A DNA stretch of 12,209 nucleotides from Cyclostephanos tholiformis. Taxonomy: Eukaryota > Bacillariophyta > Thalassiosirophyceae > Thalassiosirales > Thalassiosiraceae. The stretch lies in NCBI GenBank assembly GCA_036939975.1, contig JALLPB010000911.1, positions 1 to 12,209 of the forward strand. The letters run 5' to 3'. The notes under the pieces are model-generated. The model searched no databases and was not told the origin of the DNA. It was given only the letters and a program-made list of their open reading frames with translations. This document shows positions 1 to 8,048 of the stretch, piece by piece (within the stretch, counting starts at the first letter, position 1; every line of letters begins with the position of its first letter). The translations under genes and the position numbers were made by a program.

Positions 1-83
1 AGCTAGAGTGAGATTTTTGGAAATACGACTTCGGTTGAATTTGGCACATAACCCGTACATAAATACATAGAACGACATTCTCC

Positions 84-275
84 TTTTCTCGTATCAATAT
101 TAATTCCTGCATGAATTATTTTTTAATATAAATAGAGTTACTAACTTGACGTTTTCGAATTTACAAACTCTATTTTTAATATCCAGCAGCTTTTTTGTTT
201 TCTCGTATCAGTTATTGATTCCCTCATGATGAAGATATTTGTACGAATATACCTAGTTAGTAACTTCAACTTTCG
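84..275. repeat. Degenerate direct repeat, two units about 115 bp apart
   Basis: The 13-mer TTTTCTCGTATCA occurs at 84-96 and again at 198-210. Each copy is followed by a related block (97-115 and 211-233, both containing an ATTCC core and CATGA). Each is then followed by a GTTA(C/G)TAACTT-type block (134-157 and 253-275) ending in TTTCG. The matches are imperfect but keep order and spacing, which suggests an old tandem duplication of a unit of about 115 bp. Confidence 0.55.
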
Positions 276-288
276 TTGTTACTAACTA
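254..288. repeat. Perfect 11-bp inverted repeat with 13-nt loop
   Basis: TAGTTAGTAAC at 254-264 is the exact reverse complement of GTTACTAACTA at 278-288. A further GTTACTAAC lies at 137-145. The element could be a paired protein-binding site or a hairpin. Nothing in the sequence decides which. Confidence 0.7.
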
Positions 289-480
289 TAGATATTTTTT
301 AGTCTACTGTTTCCAGGTCAATTGATATTTTCCTAGGCCCAGGATATCCCGCCAGCTGAGGGCATCCAGTGTGTCAACTTGCGGAAAATAATGCGATATT
401 TCCCTCTCTATTGTTCCTACAATAGAAGTCTACAATTAGCTACCTAGTCCTCCCACCACTCCCAACTCCGTGACAAAATA

Positions 481-740
481 ATTAATATAACACTCCATAA
501 CTGCCGCCTCTGCCGCCATTGCTGCCCTCTACCGCCACCCCCATTGATTGGGAGGCGCCGCCATTCGACGCATCCCACCCTTTTGACCCCCCCCCCACGA
601 CCACCGCCGATGCCACAACGTCGGAAATAAATACCACCATCAACACCCACCCGCCGCCGCTTCGCGTTCGATGGCACGACCTACCGCGTATATCAGAGTC
701 AGCCCCATCGTGACGCGGTGCAGGATCAGATCGAGAAATG
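481..740. other. GC- and CpG-rich low-complexity patch, no supported gene
   Basis: The composition switches sharply to CCG/CGC-rich DNA, with a run of 10 C at 587-596. Short open frames exist on both strands but read as proline-, glycine- and arginine-rich low complexity. One frame from 654 to 740 reads without interruption to a TGA but has no start codon. It could be a gene relic or an exon end, but I cannot support a gene. Confidence 0.4.
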
Positions 741-898
741 ACTGTTAGGGATATTTAGACACGAGGTAAAAATCACGGGATGGGGACGGACAGATGCATG
801 CATATGGGGTGGTGGCATGCCTCGACCTGTGAGGGGAGAAGGTGCTCATTCTTGCATCGAGGATTGCCACCAACACTGGGAAAGGGAGGAATGGTAGT

Positions 899-960
899 GA
901 GAAGAAGAAGGAGGAGGAGGAGGAGGAGGAGGAGGAAAAGAATGGTGGTGGTAGTGGTGG
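899..960. repeat. Purine-rich GAA/GAG then GGT microsatellite
   Basis: An imperfect GAA/GAG triplet tract at about 899-937 is followed by GGT/GGTAGT triplets at about 943-960. The open frames crossing it give only poly-Arg or poly-Glu and are artefacts of the repeat. Confidence 0.8.
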
Positions 961-1170
961 AGACCGGTGGTCGATGATGACGTGTATCCTATGCTCAATT
1001 ACAAGTTTTATTGGGTTTTATTTATTTAAAAGCAGACTAAGATTTATTCTAAGCTCACTCCTTATTATCAATTACATTCTAGTCTAATCCTTACTTTGAC
1101 AATAGGAGATTTTGATTAAAATAACTAATCCAAGAAGATCAATAGCTTACACTTTCGTCACGTCAACCTG
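961..1170. other. AT-rich leader before Gypsy copy A
   Basis: No gene is seen. If copy A once had a 5' LTR and primer-binding site they should lie here, but I find no match between this stretch and the DNA downstream of copy B, and no clear TG...CA-bounded repeat. Confidence 0.4.
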
Positions 1171-1180
1171 TTGAACAAAA

Positions 1181-2200
1181 ATGCCCAAAAGTCAAAATCC
1201 GACTCTTGGTCGCACGGAAAGAAAAATTGTGGCAACAACAATCAACCCAAAGTGAATTGTATCATCCAATTCAAAGATCCCAAACCTAGCAACAATCCAT
1301 CAAAGCCAAATTCACCAAATTGGATGGAGTAGAAGTCTTCAGAGTCATCCGCAGATACAAAACCAGCAATAACCAAGCTAACCCCGTGTTTTTGATGAAC
1401 CGCATCACCAATTTTGGAGACCTTTACGATATGTTGAGAACAGAAAATCAAAAAAGCTCGCACAGACAATGTTTAGAGCCCTCGATGGCCAAGTCAGAGA
1501 TGACTGGATCAAGATTGTCAATGACATCGACGACTGGGACAATGACGACCAAAAGAGAGTGTTCATTCGATTGCTTAAAAAAATAGGGTCAGCAACTTTT
1601 GGTCCTAAAGCATTTAAAAATCAATGCAAAGCAATGAAGAGCGGGATGCTCAAGATCCCAGAAAGCAATCTTTGAGTTGGAACTTACCGGCTCATTCAAA
1701 TTAATAAGATGCTTCCATTCCTTGGCCTCCAAGCAAAGTCTTACAACATGGGAGACCTAAACAAGATCATTGTCAAGAGTCTCGTCCCAAAAGCCATGGG
1801 CATGTACGTCAGAGAAGAAGGTGATGATCTCAACAACGTATCTGACATTCTTAACATGATGTCAATAATCAACACCAAGCTGCAACTGAAGAAGGAAGTC
1901 AAAGCCTTAGAAGAGGAAAAGCAGCGGAAACAAAAGTCGAATCAACAATCTAACGATAAAGGAATGAAGAGTGGGGAAGCCAACGGGGAACAAAAAAAGG
2001 AAACCCTGTTGCAAGCACAATGGCACCCACAACTTCAAGGACTGCCCTGACAATCCACACAAAAAAAGGCAGCTCCAACAAACCCGCCAGCGAAAGCGGC
2101 AAAGAAAAATCAATCAAGAAAGACTTACACTCGACCAAGGGAAGCGATTTGAACTCAAAGAAAACCCCCACGGTCTTTGTCAACAAATCAAAGAATCATT
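1181..2200 (+). pseudogene. Gag (capsid/nucleocapsid) of Gypsy copy A, frameshifted
   Basis: In a Gypsy element Gag would form the particle and bind the RNA genome. The likely start is the ATG at 1181, matching the start in copy B. Segments aligning with copy B are FKDPKPSNN (about 1276-1290), SIKAKF...LDGVEV (about 1291-1335), LAQTMFRALDGQVRDDW (about 1457-1507) and LNKIIVKSLVPKAM (about 1757-1798). A charged Lys/Glu stretch follows, then a zinc-knuckle-like CCKHNGTHNFKDC at 2007-2045. The frame changes near 1185-1200, 1291, 1450-1455, 1991-1997 and 2060-2067, plus a stop at 1673-1675. Two late shifts sit on A7 runs and are each cured by reading six A. A single long open frame is therefore inferred for the ancestor, not seen. 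Confidence 0.75.
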
Positions 2201-2720
2201 ACGCCAATCTTGACTATTTATCGGATGACGATGGCTCAGCCATGATGGTTCTGGCCTTGAAGGATGACAACAAACAACTCATTGGAACAACAGTTATCGA
2301 AGTTCCTTCTCAAGATGGAAAACATCATGCTACAACTGTCTTAATAGACAATGGTTTCACTGGCTACGCTGTAATGTCACATCCATTTCCCGAAAAGCTC
2401 GGCTACAAATTCCAACATTGCAAAGGAGAAACATACCAAACGGCAACAGGAAATATGCAGACATCACTCTCCATGAAGCTCGCACATGTTCAACTTTCTC
2501 ACTTAAGTCGGAACAGAACTTTACAGCGACACTCAAGATCGCCCCAGCAGAGTTCAGAGACTTTGGCTATGGAGTCATCATGGGAATCAGTATGATGGAC
2601 AAACTTGGAATTGATCAGTCCCGCACCAAGAAAATAATCACTTGGGGTCCCGATGTTCAGTTTCAATGGTCCCAATTAATTACTGGACTGATGCACGCCT
2701 GCAATCTATCTGCAAAAGTG
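2200..2720 (+). pseudogene. Retropepsin-like protease of Gypsy copy A
   Basis: The aspartic protease would cleave the Gag-Pol polyprotein. The active-site region reads VLIDNGFTGYAVMSHPFP, with Asp at 2347-2349, where the usual motif is D-T/S-G; the middle residue here is Asn. The C-terminal retropepsin segment GVIMGISMMDKLGI (about 2573-2614) is followed by a KKIITWG stretch typical of the Gypsy protease-RT linker. One frame change near 2510-2525 separates the halves. Copy B has the same layout with IDTEFTGYAIMS. An internal deletion follows at about 2720-2735. Confidence 0.75.
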
Positions 2721-2734
2721 CAAAACCAAACAAT

Positions 2735-2900
2735 CCAATTCCACTAAAAAAATAGGGAAGTGATGGAACACAAGCTCACTCGTCAGTGCTCGATCGGATG
2801 CCTCGGTCGCCTCAATCCCGAACAATTCAAAAAATGCAAATGGGCATTCCCAGCATTTGGGATCCCAAAAAAGAATGGCACGGTTCAATTCGTCATCGAC
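2735..2900 (+). pseudogene. Reverse transcriptase N-terminal fragment of copy A
   Basis: PIPLK, then NREV after correcting an A7 run at 2746-2752, leads into HKLTRQCSI and then WAFPAFGIPKKNGTVQFVID. This is the start of a Ty3/Gypsy RT fingers domain; the PKKNG-x-x-x-F-V-x-D phrase is diagnostic of the family. The fragment stops at 2900, before the palm, so no catalytic aspartate motif is present. Copy B has A6 at the same run and reads straight through it (7276-7281). About 270 bp of linker present in copy B (about 6965-7245) are missing just upstream. Confidence 0.8.
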
Positions 2901-3297
2901 ACAATTATGCTTGGAGAAGCATTGTTTGAATGTGAGGTTAGAGAGACTTGCAGAGGGAGCAGGAGTATCAGTGTTGGGTCCAGTCTCCTCAACATTGTCA
3001 TCGAATGATTGGAGGTGGGGGAGAGATGACAAAATAATTAGCATGTGGTGCTAGTGGTCTTAATGTGAAAAGGTAGGCACAGTGGGGGGTGGGCATGAAA
3101 TATGCATGTCATTAGTTTGATAATTTCTATTAAGAAATCTACCTCTGGTGTTATTTTGTGGTCAATAAATAATCAGAAGGGGGGCATTTGGGGGGATATT
3201 GGGAACAAAGGAGCTCAGATGGGAAAACACAACCACCTCTCAACCTTAGCATCAACCACACTCTCTCTCTCTCTTTCTCTTCATGGGACTCATCTCA
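2901..3297. other. Unassigned spacer between copy A and the antisense pseudogene
   Basis: Homology to RT stops at 2900. The following bases have no recognisable plus-strand gene. On the minus strand, about 2905-3010 reads open as an Asp/Glu/Pro/Ser/Thr-containing stretch that might belong to the antisense element downstream, but it is too short to name. Two G-runs (about 3180 and 3191) and a CT microsatellite follow. Confidence 0.4.
3260..3281. repeat. CT dinucleotide microsatellite
   Basis: An (CT)n tract with one TTT interruption. The minus-strand frame of the antisense pseudogene ends just downstream of it, at 3298. Confidence 0.7.
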
Positions 3298-4066
3298 CTA
3301 AAACAATGGCTGTGATTCTTTGTAAAGACCATTGCCATAATTGGCAATTGCCTCGTCTTCAGAGATGAATTTTTCACAGGTCTTTATGTGATCAGCATCG
3401 ACATCCATATCATCTTTGAGTTTCCTCAACTTGTTCATAAGCTTGGTGTAAACCCCCTCATAGAACCTTCCTTTGTTGGCACTGAAGAATTTCTCTGTCA
3501 CAAGCTTGAGATGGCCAGGGAACATGTGGTAAAGCAAAATGCTTACCTCACTAATATTTTTAAACCAGAAAAAGTAGCAGTGATTTAGGACACTGTGGCC
3601 TGCTGTATTAAACAGCTCCCAAACAATGCAGGGCTGTAAACCACCATTTTCCCACATCTGCACATGGGCCTGAGCCTTGCCTGCTTTAGGAACCTCAGCA
3701 CCAATGATGATGTTACCATCTGTGGTGACAAACTCAACACAGATAGTGGGCTCAGGCAGTTTTTTATTCACGTGGACCAATCCCAGCCCAAGGTTGATTA
3801 CACTAAATGAACCAGTGGAGGTTTGCCATAGAAGGGGGCTGACAACTTGAATATTGAAAAACTCTTGCCTGGACTTGGTGAGGCAATCAGGGGAGTTGGT
3901 CTCCTCTGCCTCAGCTTCTATGAATCCACTGGTTTCATCTCCGGTGTGTTGACTAGAGATCACCAGCACCCATGATAGATTCCACCTCTTGGGCAACATC
4001 AATGGAGCCAGTGACTCCTTTAATGGTATTCCAAAGATACCAATAGGATAGTAGCAGGGATTGTGG

Positions 4067-4150
4067 GTTGTCTTTGCACACCGGAAATTCACAACATCAG
4101 GTTTGATTGTTGTCTTTGCACACCGGAAACTCGCAACATTGACTTTGATT
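4067..4150 (-). repeat. 42-bp in-frame tandem duplication in the antisense pseudogene
   Basis: Units 4067-4108 and 4109-4150 abut exactly and agree at 36 of 42 positions by eye. On the minus strand both encode an FRCAKTT-containing unit of 14 residues. The length is a multiple of three, so the frame is kept. One difference is TCA in unit 1 against TCG in unit 2, which fits CpG loss after duplication. Confidence 0.85.
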
Positions 4151-4181
4151 GTTGCAATTGATTCATAGCAATGATCTTGGT

Positions 4182-4195
4182 GGGGGGGGGGGGGG
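4182..4195. repeat. G14 homopolymer (C14 on the coding strand)
   Basis: Fourteen consecutive G. On the minus strand this gives a proline tract. The plausible coding frame upstream (with the QWW repeats) and the one downstream differ, so the tract is the likely frameshift site, by replication slippage or sequencing error. Confidence 0.85.
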
Positions 4196-4252
4196 AAGTG
4201 GTGCATGAAGAGCTGTTTCCTTGAGGAGCTTGGTGTTCTTCTCTCTATGACA

Positions 4253-4345
4253 ATCTTCCCACCACTGGGCTTCAGCATTGCAATCAGGCTCTTTATTATG
4301 ATCTTTCCACCACTGGGCTTTGGCATTGCAATCAGGCGATGGAAC
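4253..4345 (-). repeat. 48-bp in-frame tandem duplication in the antisense pseudogene
   Basis: Unit 1 is 4253-4300 and unit 2 starts at 4301. The first 36 positions agree at 33. On the minus strand, in the frame I favour, both units encode a PDCNA(K/E)AQWW(K/E)D-like 16-residue repeat. The period is a multiple of three. Confidence 0.8.
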
Positions 4346-5415
4346 AATTGTGTACTTGCTGATGACAGGTGTACGATTGTCATTGCCATTGTCATTGTCC
4401 TTGGTGAGAATGCCAGCCTCTGTTGCCTTCCCTTCCCCCTCAGCCCCCTCCTTGACAGTGCCAATCAGAAGTGGTTTGACGTTGGGCACAAGCACGGGTG
4501 CATCTCCCAGCTCAGAATCCTTGCCCAGATTATCACCTGTGACAGATTCCAGCTCCTGTGTCACTTAGCCTGGGCTGATGCCTCTTTTGGTACTCACAAC
4601 AGCTGGTTCGATTGTTGCAATCATAGTGGCTTTGGCAGGTTCAGCAACTACTTCAACTCTGTCCTCAACAGCTTTGCCAACCTTGGTGGACAGGACTCTG
4701 CCATTGGAGCTGGGACTCTTGTCATTCACAGCAATGATCTTGGTGATAGTGGTAGGCAATGATCTCCCAACCTCAACCTTTAGGGTGATGCCATGCCATC
4801 AGAGCTGGTAGGAGACCCTATGGGAGTCACGGTGACAGATTTTTCCTCAAGAAGAGGGCGGGCAGTGATGCTCAAAGCCTTTGATTGCTTACTTCCACTG
4901 ATGCTGACGGTGGCAGCGTGCTTCAATTTCAAGGAGAAGTGCTCACACAACCTTGGCTTTAGTGACATGGTAGTTCCTGTGACCGGAAGTCCTAACAAAT
5001 TATACTTCCATTGAGCATCATGGTAAGTGAGAGAATCGATGGCAGATGAGAGCTTCATCTTGAACTCCTTTTTGTGGCTGGTTAATGGTATTGTCACCCT
5101 TTGAGGAGCATTTAGATCTAGGTGGGTAGAAGATGCTATTGACATTGGGTGTGGGTTTGCTTGCTGGGTCACATAGAAATGGCCATCTTCACAGTAGAAA
5201 CAAACCCATGAATGAATATACATTTTATGGTATGTGATGGTAGGAATAGTACTTGCTTTTTTTAATTTCAAGAAGTCTGACCACCAGTCCATCCTTCATC
5301 ATTGTGGTTGTTCTGTTTGTTGGCATGAAGGATGGGTCATCATTGGTCTTTTGTATGTTCATTGTTGACCCGTGCCATTCTGCATGCTTATTCATTTTCA
5401 TTTGAACAATCCAAA

Positions 5416-6400
5416 ATGAGGAAGAACAATCATTCAAAGCAAGATTTATTGCCCAATTGAAATTGTCACTTCAACGATCAAAACCAAACCAAAGACGATT
5501 GCATCCTGCATTTTAAAGACCCAAAACCTAGCAACAATTCCATCAAAGCCAAATTTTATGAAGCAGATGGAACAAAAGTGTCCACACAAATCAGAATTCA
5601 AAACCGGAGATGTTGATGTTTATCTTGTCACCCTCATAAATCAAATTGTGTGTTTGGGCAACTTGTATGAAATGTGGGAGGACAGAAAATTGACAAGACT
5701 TGCTCAGAAGATGTCTCGAGCACTTGAAGGTAAAGCGAGAGACAATTGGTTAGAAATAATCGCAGATCACTATTGGAACAATGAGTCCAACTAGATTTTC
5801 CTCACTTACTTCAAAATCTCTAAACCAAGTTATTTGGTCTGACAGCCTTAAAGAACCAGTGCAAAGCTATGCAGAAAGGCAAGATTAAATCCCCAAGAAT
5901 GATTTGCTAAAGGAACTGAACAACTTTTCCAAATCAACAAATTGATTATTTACCTCAGTATTTACACTTCATTGTCCGACCTACAATTGAAGAGATATGA
6001 GAATATTTGCAAACGTAAATGCTCGCAAATATTCTATTGAAGAGTTAAACAAATTCATCATTGCATGTCTTCCTCCAAAAGCTATGGTCAAATACGTTGG
6101 AGAAGGCAGTGATATTTTAGAAGACAAGCATGATATTTTATAGGACTCATGACACAAATTGACAACATATTCAAACTCAAAGCAGAAGCAGCGGCACACA
6201 AGAAGAAAGCCAATCATAAGTGTGATCATTCAAATAAAAAGAATGGTGAGTCAAAAGGAGAGCAGAAAAAGAAGAATCCCTGTAGAAAGCACAAATGAAT
6301 ACAAAGATTGTCCCAATCACAAGGATAATAAAGATCACAAGCCCAAAATTGAAAGCACAAAAGAAAAGGGCATCAAAAAAGACTAACATTCAGCTAAAGT
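5416..6400 (+). pseudogene. Gag of Gypsy copy B, broken
   Basis: The start is taken at the ATG 5416-5418, preceded by the TTGAACAA shared with copy A. An in-frame TGA lies at 5458-5460. Blocks aligning with copy A are CILHFKDPKPSNNSIKAKF (about 5500-5556), RLAQKMSRALEGKARDNW (about 5698-5751) and ELNKFIIACLPPKAM (about 6042-6086). A Lys/Asn-rich segment follows, ending in NPCRKH (Cys codon 6281-6283), then EYKDC (Cys codon 6309-6311). Compared with copy A the zinc-knuckle-like motif has lost about 8 nt between its halves, so the frame changes inside it. A TAG follows WNNESN at about 5792. The protein is non-functional. Confidence 0.72.
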
Positions 6401-6407
6401 CAATGTT

Positions 6408-6960
6408 GTGACAACCAAAAAGACACCCATGGTCAAAATCAATGACAAACCAATGATTGCCAATGAGAATCATTATGCCAATCTTGAGTATTTGGGCAAT
6501 GCCTCAATTATGATTGTACATGCAACAACAAGCAAGCAAGTGAATGGAATCATGGTACTTGAAGTTCCAAGCATAAATGGGGAATGTCACGCAATAGATA
6601 CTGAATTTACAGGCTATGCTATTATGTCACATTCTTTCCCGGTGAAACTAGGCTATGAATTCCAACACACAAATGGAGAATTGTACCATACCACAACAGG
6701 GAATATGTGCACATCTCTATCTGTGGTGTCACAAGCATCAAGCTGCTCAAACATAGAAGCTTTGATGCCACATTCAAAGTTGCCCCAGCGGAATCTGGTG
6801 ATTTTGGCGATGGCATTATCATGGGAATCAGTATGATGGATGATCTAGGTATCAATCAATCACAAACTGAGAAGATAATCACTTGGGGACATGCTGTTCA
6901 AGTCCCGAAGGTTCCTCTTGGGTACTGGACCAATGCACGAATCCAAACTATTTGCAAGAA
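6408..6960 (+). pseudogene. Retropepsin-like protease of Gypsy copy B
   Basis: NHYANLEYLGN (about 6465-6500) matches NHYANLDYLSD of copy A. The active-site region reads AIDTEFTGYAIMSHSFP, with Asp at 6597-6599 followed by Thr and Glu, where retropepsins have D-T/S-G; the invariant Gly is replaced. The C-terminal segment GIIMGISMMDDLGI (about 6812-6853) and EKIITWG follow in another frame, the change lying near 6710-6730. Loss of the active-site glycine should inactivate the enzyme. Confidence 0.75.
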
Positions 6961-7257
6961 ATCTAATAGTTATAAAACTAAAGAAAGTTAACTTTCAGTG
7001 GAGCTCGAGAGCACTCCAAGTCTTTTTTCAGCAACCAGCAGCAACCAAGCAGCAAGCTTTACAAAAGCACTTTATATCAAGCCCAATCTTTTGGAGGTTG
7101 CAAAGCATGATGGTGCAAATCTCATTCCTATGCAGCAAGCAATGCTTTTCAATGTCCTCACTGCTAACAATAAGGTGTTTCAGGGGGGATGGGGCCATTA
7201 CACTGGTCCACTAGTGGGCCTCAAACTGAAAGATGATGCTAAACCATGGCAGGCTAA

Positions 7258-7950
7258 GCAATACCCTATCCCTCTAAAAAATAGAGAGGTACACAAGCTC
7301 ATCTGACAGTGTTCAATCAGAGCATTTTACTATCTCACTCCGGAAGAGTCCGAGGAGAGAGAATGGGCATTTCTGGCATTCGGCCTGAAGAAAAATGGGA
7401 ATGTACAATTCGTCATTGACTTCAGATGCATCAACCAAAATCTCATTTGTCAGGAACATCCTCTCTGGACAACAGAGGACATATTGACATCAAGTAAGGG
7501 GTTCATTTATGTAACAAGTCTCAATCTAAATATGGGATATCCATAAATTCCCCTTGACAATGAGGCCAAAAAAATATTGACAATTATAATGCTATTTGGT
7601 GCTTATGAGTGTTTAACTATACCAATGGTCATCATGCTGGCATCGGACCTTTTGCAGTCTTGAATAGTCCACCTTTTTGCTGAAATAAACAAATGATGAC
7701 CCTTACAATACATCAATGACATCCTTCGTTTCAACGGGTCAACATTGGGATGAGCTGGATGCAGGTCAGCACCAACAAGAGTCAATTCTGCCATGAGTTG
7801 CTCAAGTACTTGGGCTTCAAGCTCAACTGCACTGGCTATAAACCACTCACTTCCTGGGTTAGCACAAATTTACACATCAATCAACCTGCAAATGTTAGGC
7901 AAATTCATGGATTTATTGGGATATTTAAGTTATGGGCCAAATTTTGCTGA
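7258..7950 (+). pseudogene. Reverse transcriptase of Gypsy copy B, active site lost
   Basis: RT would copy the element RNA to DNA. One frame runs from about 6998 to 7740, broken by TGA at 7304-7306 and further stops. Landmarks in order: PIPLKNREV, WAFLAFG-KKNGNVQFVIDFRCIN, YVTSLNLNMGY (family form TSLDLNMGY) with Asn at 7523-7525 in place of the first catalytic Asp, and QYINDIL with Asn at 7715-7717 in place of the first Asp of the Y-x-D-D box. The frame changes near 7740-7755, and about 12 residues expected between YIDD and the thumb appear deleted. The thumb and connection follow: VSTNKSQFC...LGF...GYKP (about 7756-7845) and NVRQIHGFIG (about 7893-7922). Confidence 0.88.
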
Positions 7951-8048
7951 CCCATCACTCACTTAACTTTGAAGGATGTAGTTTCATTGGGGTGAAGAGC
8001 AACAATCTGCAGCTGAAAAGTTTAAGTGGTTCGGAACACCCAAACCCA

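Larger units (their letters stand above)
1..480. other. AT-rich non-coding left flank
   Basis: I see no credible reading frame here. The stretch is AT-rich with T runs and contains a degenerate direct repeat and a perfect inverted repeat, listed separately. It may be the upstream region of a gene lying left of the window, because some of its short motifs recur upstream of the minus-strand gene at the right end of the window; that link is inference. Confidence 0.5.
1171..2900 (+). mobile_element. Ty3/Gypsy retrotransposon copy A, truncated and frameshifted
   Basis: This is a plus-strand remnant of a Gypsy LTR retrotransposon: gag with a zinc-knuckle-like motif, retropepsin, then only the first part of reverse transcriptase. 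Homology to copy B (5402-9689) begins at a shared TTGAACAA just before the gag ATG (1171 in A, 5402 in B). It ends abruptly at 2900, inside the RT fingers, directly after a VQFVID segment that copy B continues with FRCIN. The rest of RT, RNase H and integrase of this copy are not in the window. Reading through needs several frame changes, many of them at A-homopolymers, and one in-frame TGA (1673-1675). No LTRs are recognised. It is non-autonomous and presumably dead. Confidence 0.85.
3298..5401 (-). pseudogene. Long unrecognised minus-strand protein gene, broken
   Basis: I do not recognise this protein. Joined open frames run from about 5401 down to a TAG at 3300-3298, about 700 codons. Going downstream on the minus strand: a first segment whose M codon at 5401-5399 abuts copy B, with a frame change near 5280-5292; an open block at 5292-4780 containing DWWSDFLKLKK and a region rich in Trp, Tyr and Cys; a frame change near 4790-4800; a Ser/Thr/Val-rich linker; an in-frame TAA at 4567-4565; an Ala/Glu/Gly/Asn-rich linker with two 16-residue QWW-containing repeats; a proline tract from a 14-nt homopolymer (4182-4195), where the frame probably shifts; and a more globular-looking C-terminal block to 3298. 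The DNA is very poor in CpG (3 by my count in 3301-3900), like methylated, decayed transposon DNA. It could be an extra ORF of a mobile element, an old viral insertion or a host gene relic; no catalytic motif was seen. Confidence 0.55.

Noticed and set aside
444..713. Short frames on both strands in the GC-rich patch
   Set aside because: Low-complexity Pro/Gly/Arg composition, opposite strands equally open, no motif; kept only as a composition anomaly.
794..803. Palindrome ATGCATGCAT
   Set aside because: Short, low-information palindrome expected by chance; no supporting context.
780..1087. Plus-strand frames with poly-Arg and poly-Glu
   Set aside because: They are produced by the GAG/GGT microsatellite and have no globular content or recognisable motif.
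1991..2067. Programmed ribosomal frameshift at the A7 runs
   Set aside because: Both shifts are cured by removing one A, and a third A7 run is A6 in copy B, so slippage mutation or sequencing error is the simpler explanation.
2706..3044. Minus-strand 112-codon frame
   Set aside because: Its downstream part is antisense to the RT fragment of copy A. Only about 2905-3010 could be independent, and that is too short to call.
4205..4762. Plus-strand 185-codon frame
   Set aside because: Shadow of the minus-strand pseudogene. The in-frame tandem repeats and continuity with neighbouring frames favour the minus strand.
5402..5437. Minus-strand extension of the antisense pseudogene upstream of 5401
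   Set aside because: These bases align with the leader and gag start of copy B, so the extra codons are a chance antisense extension.
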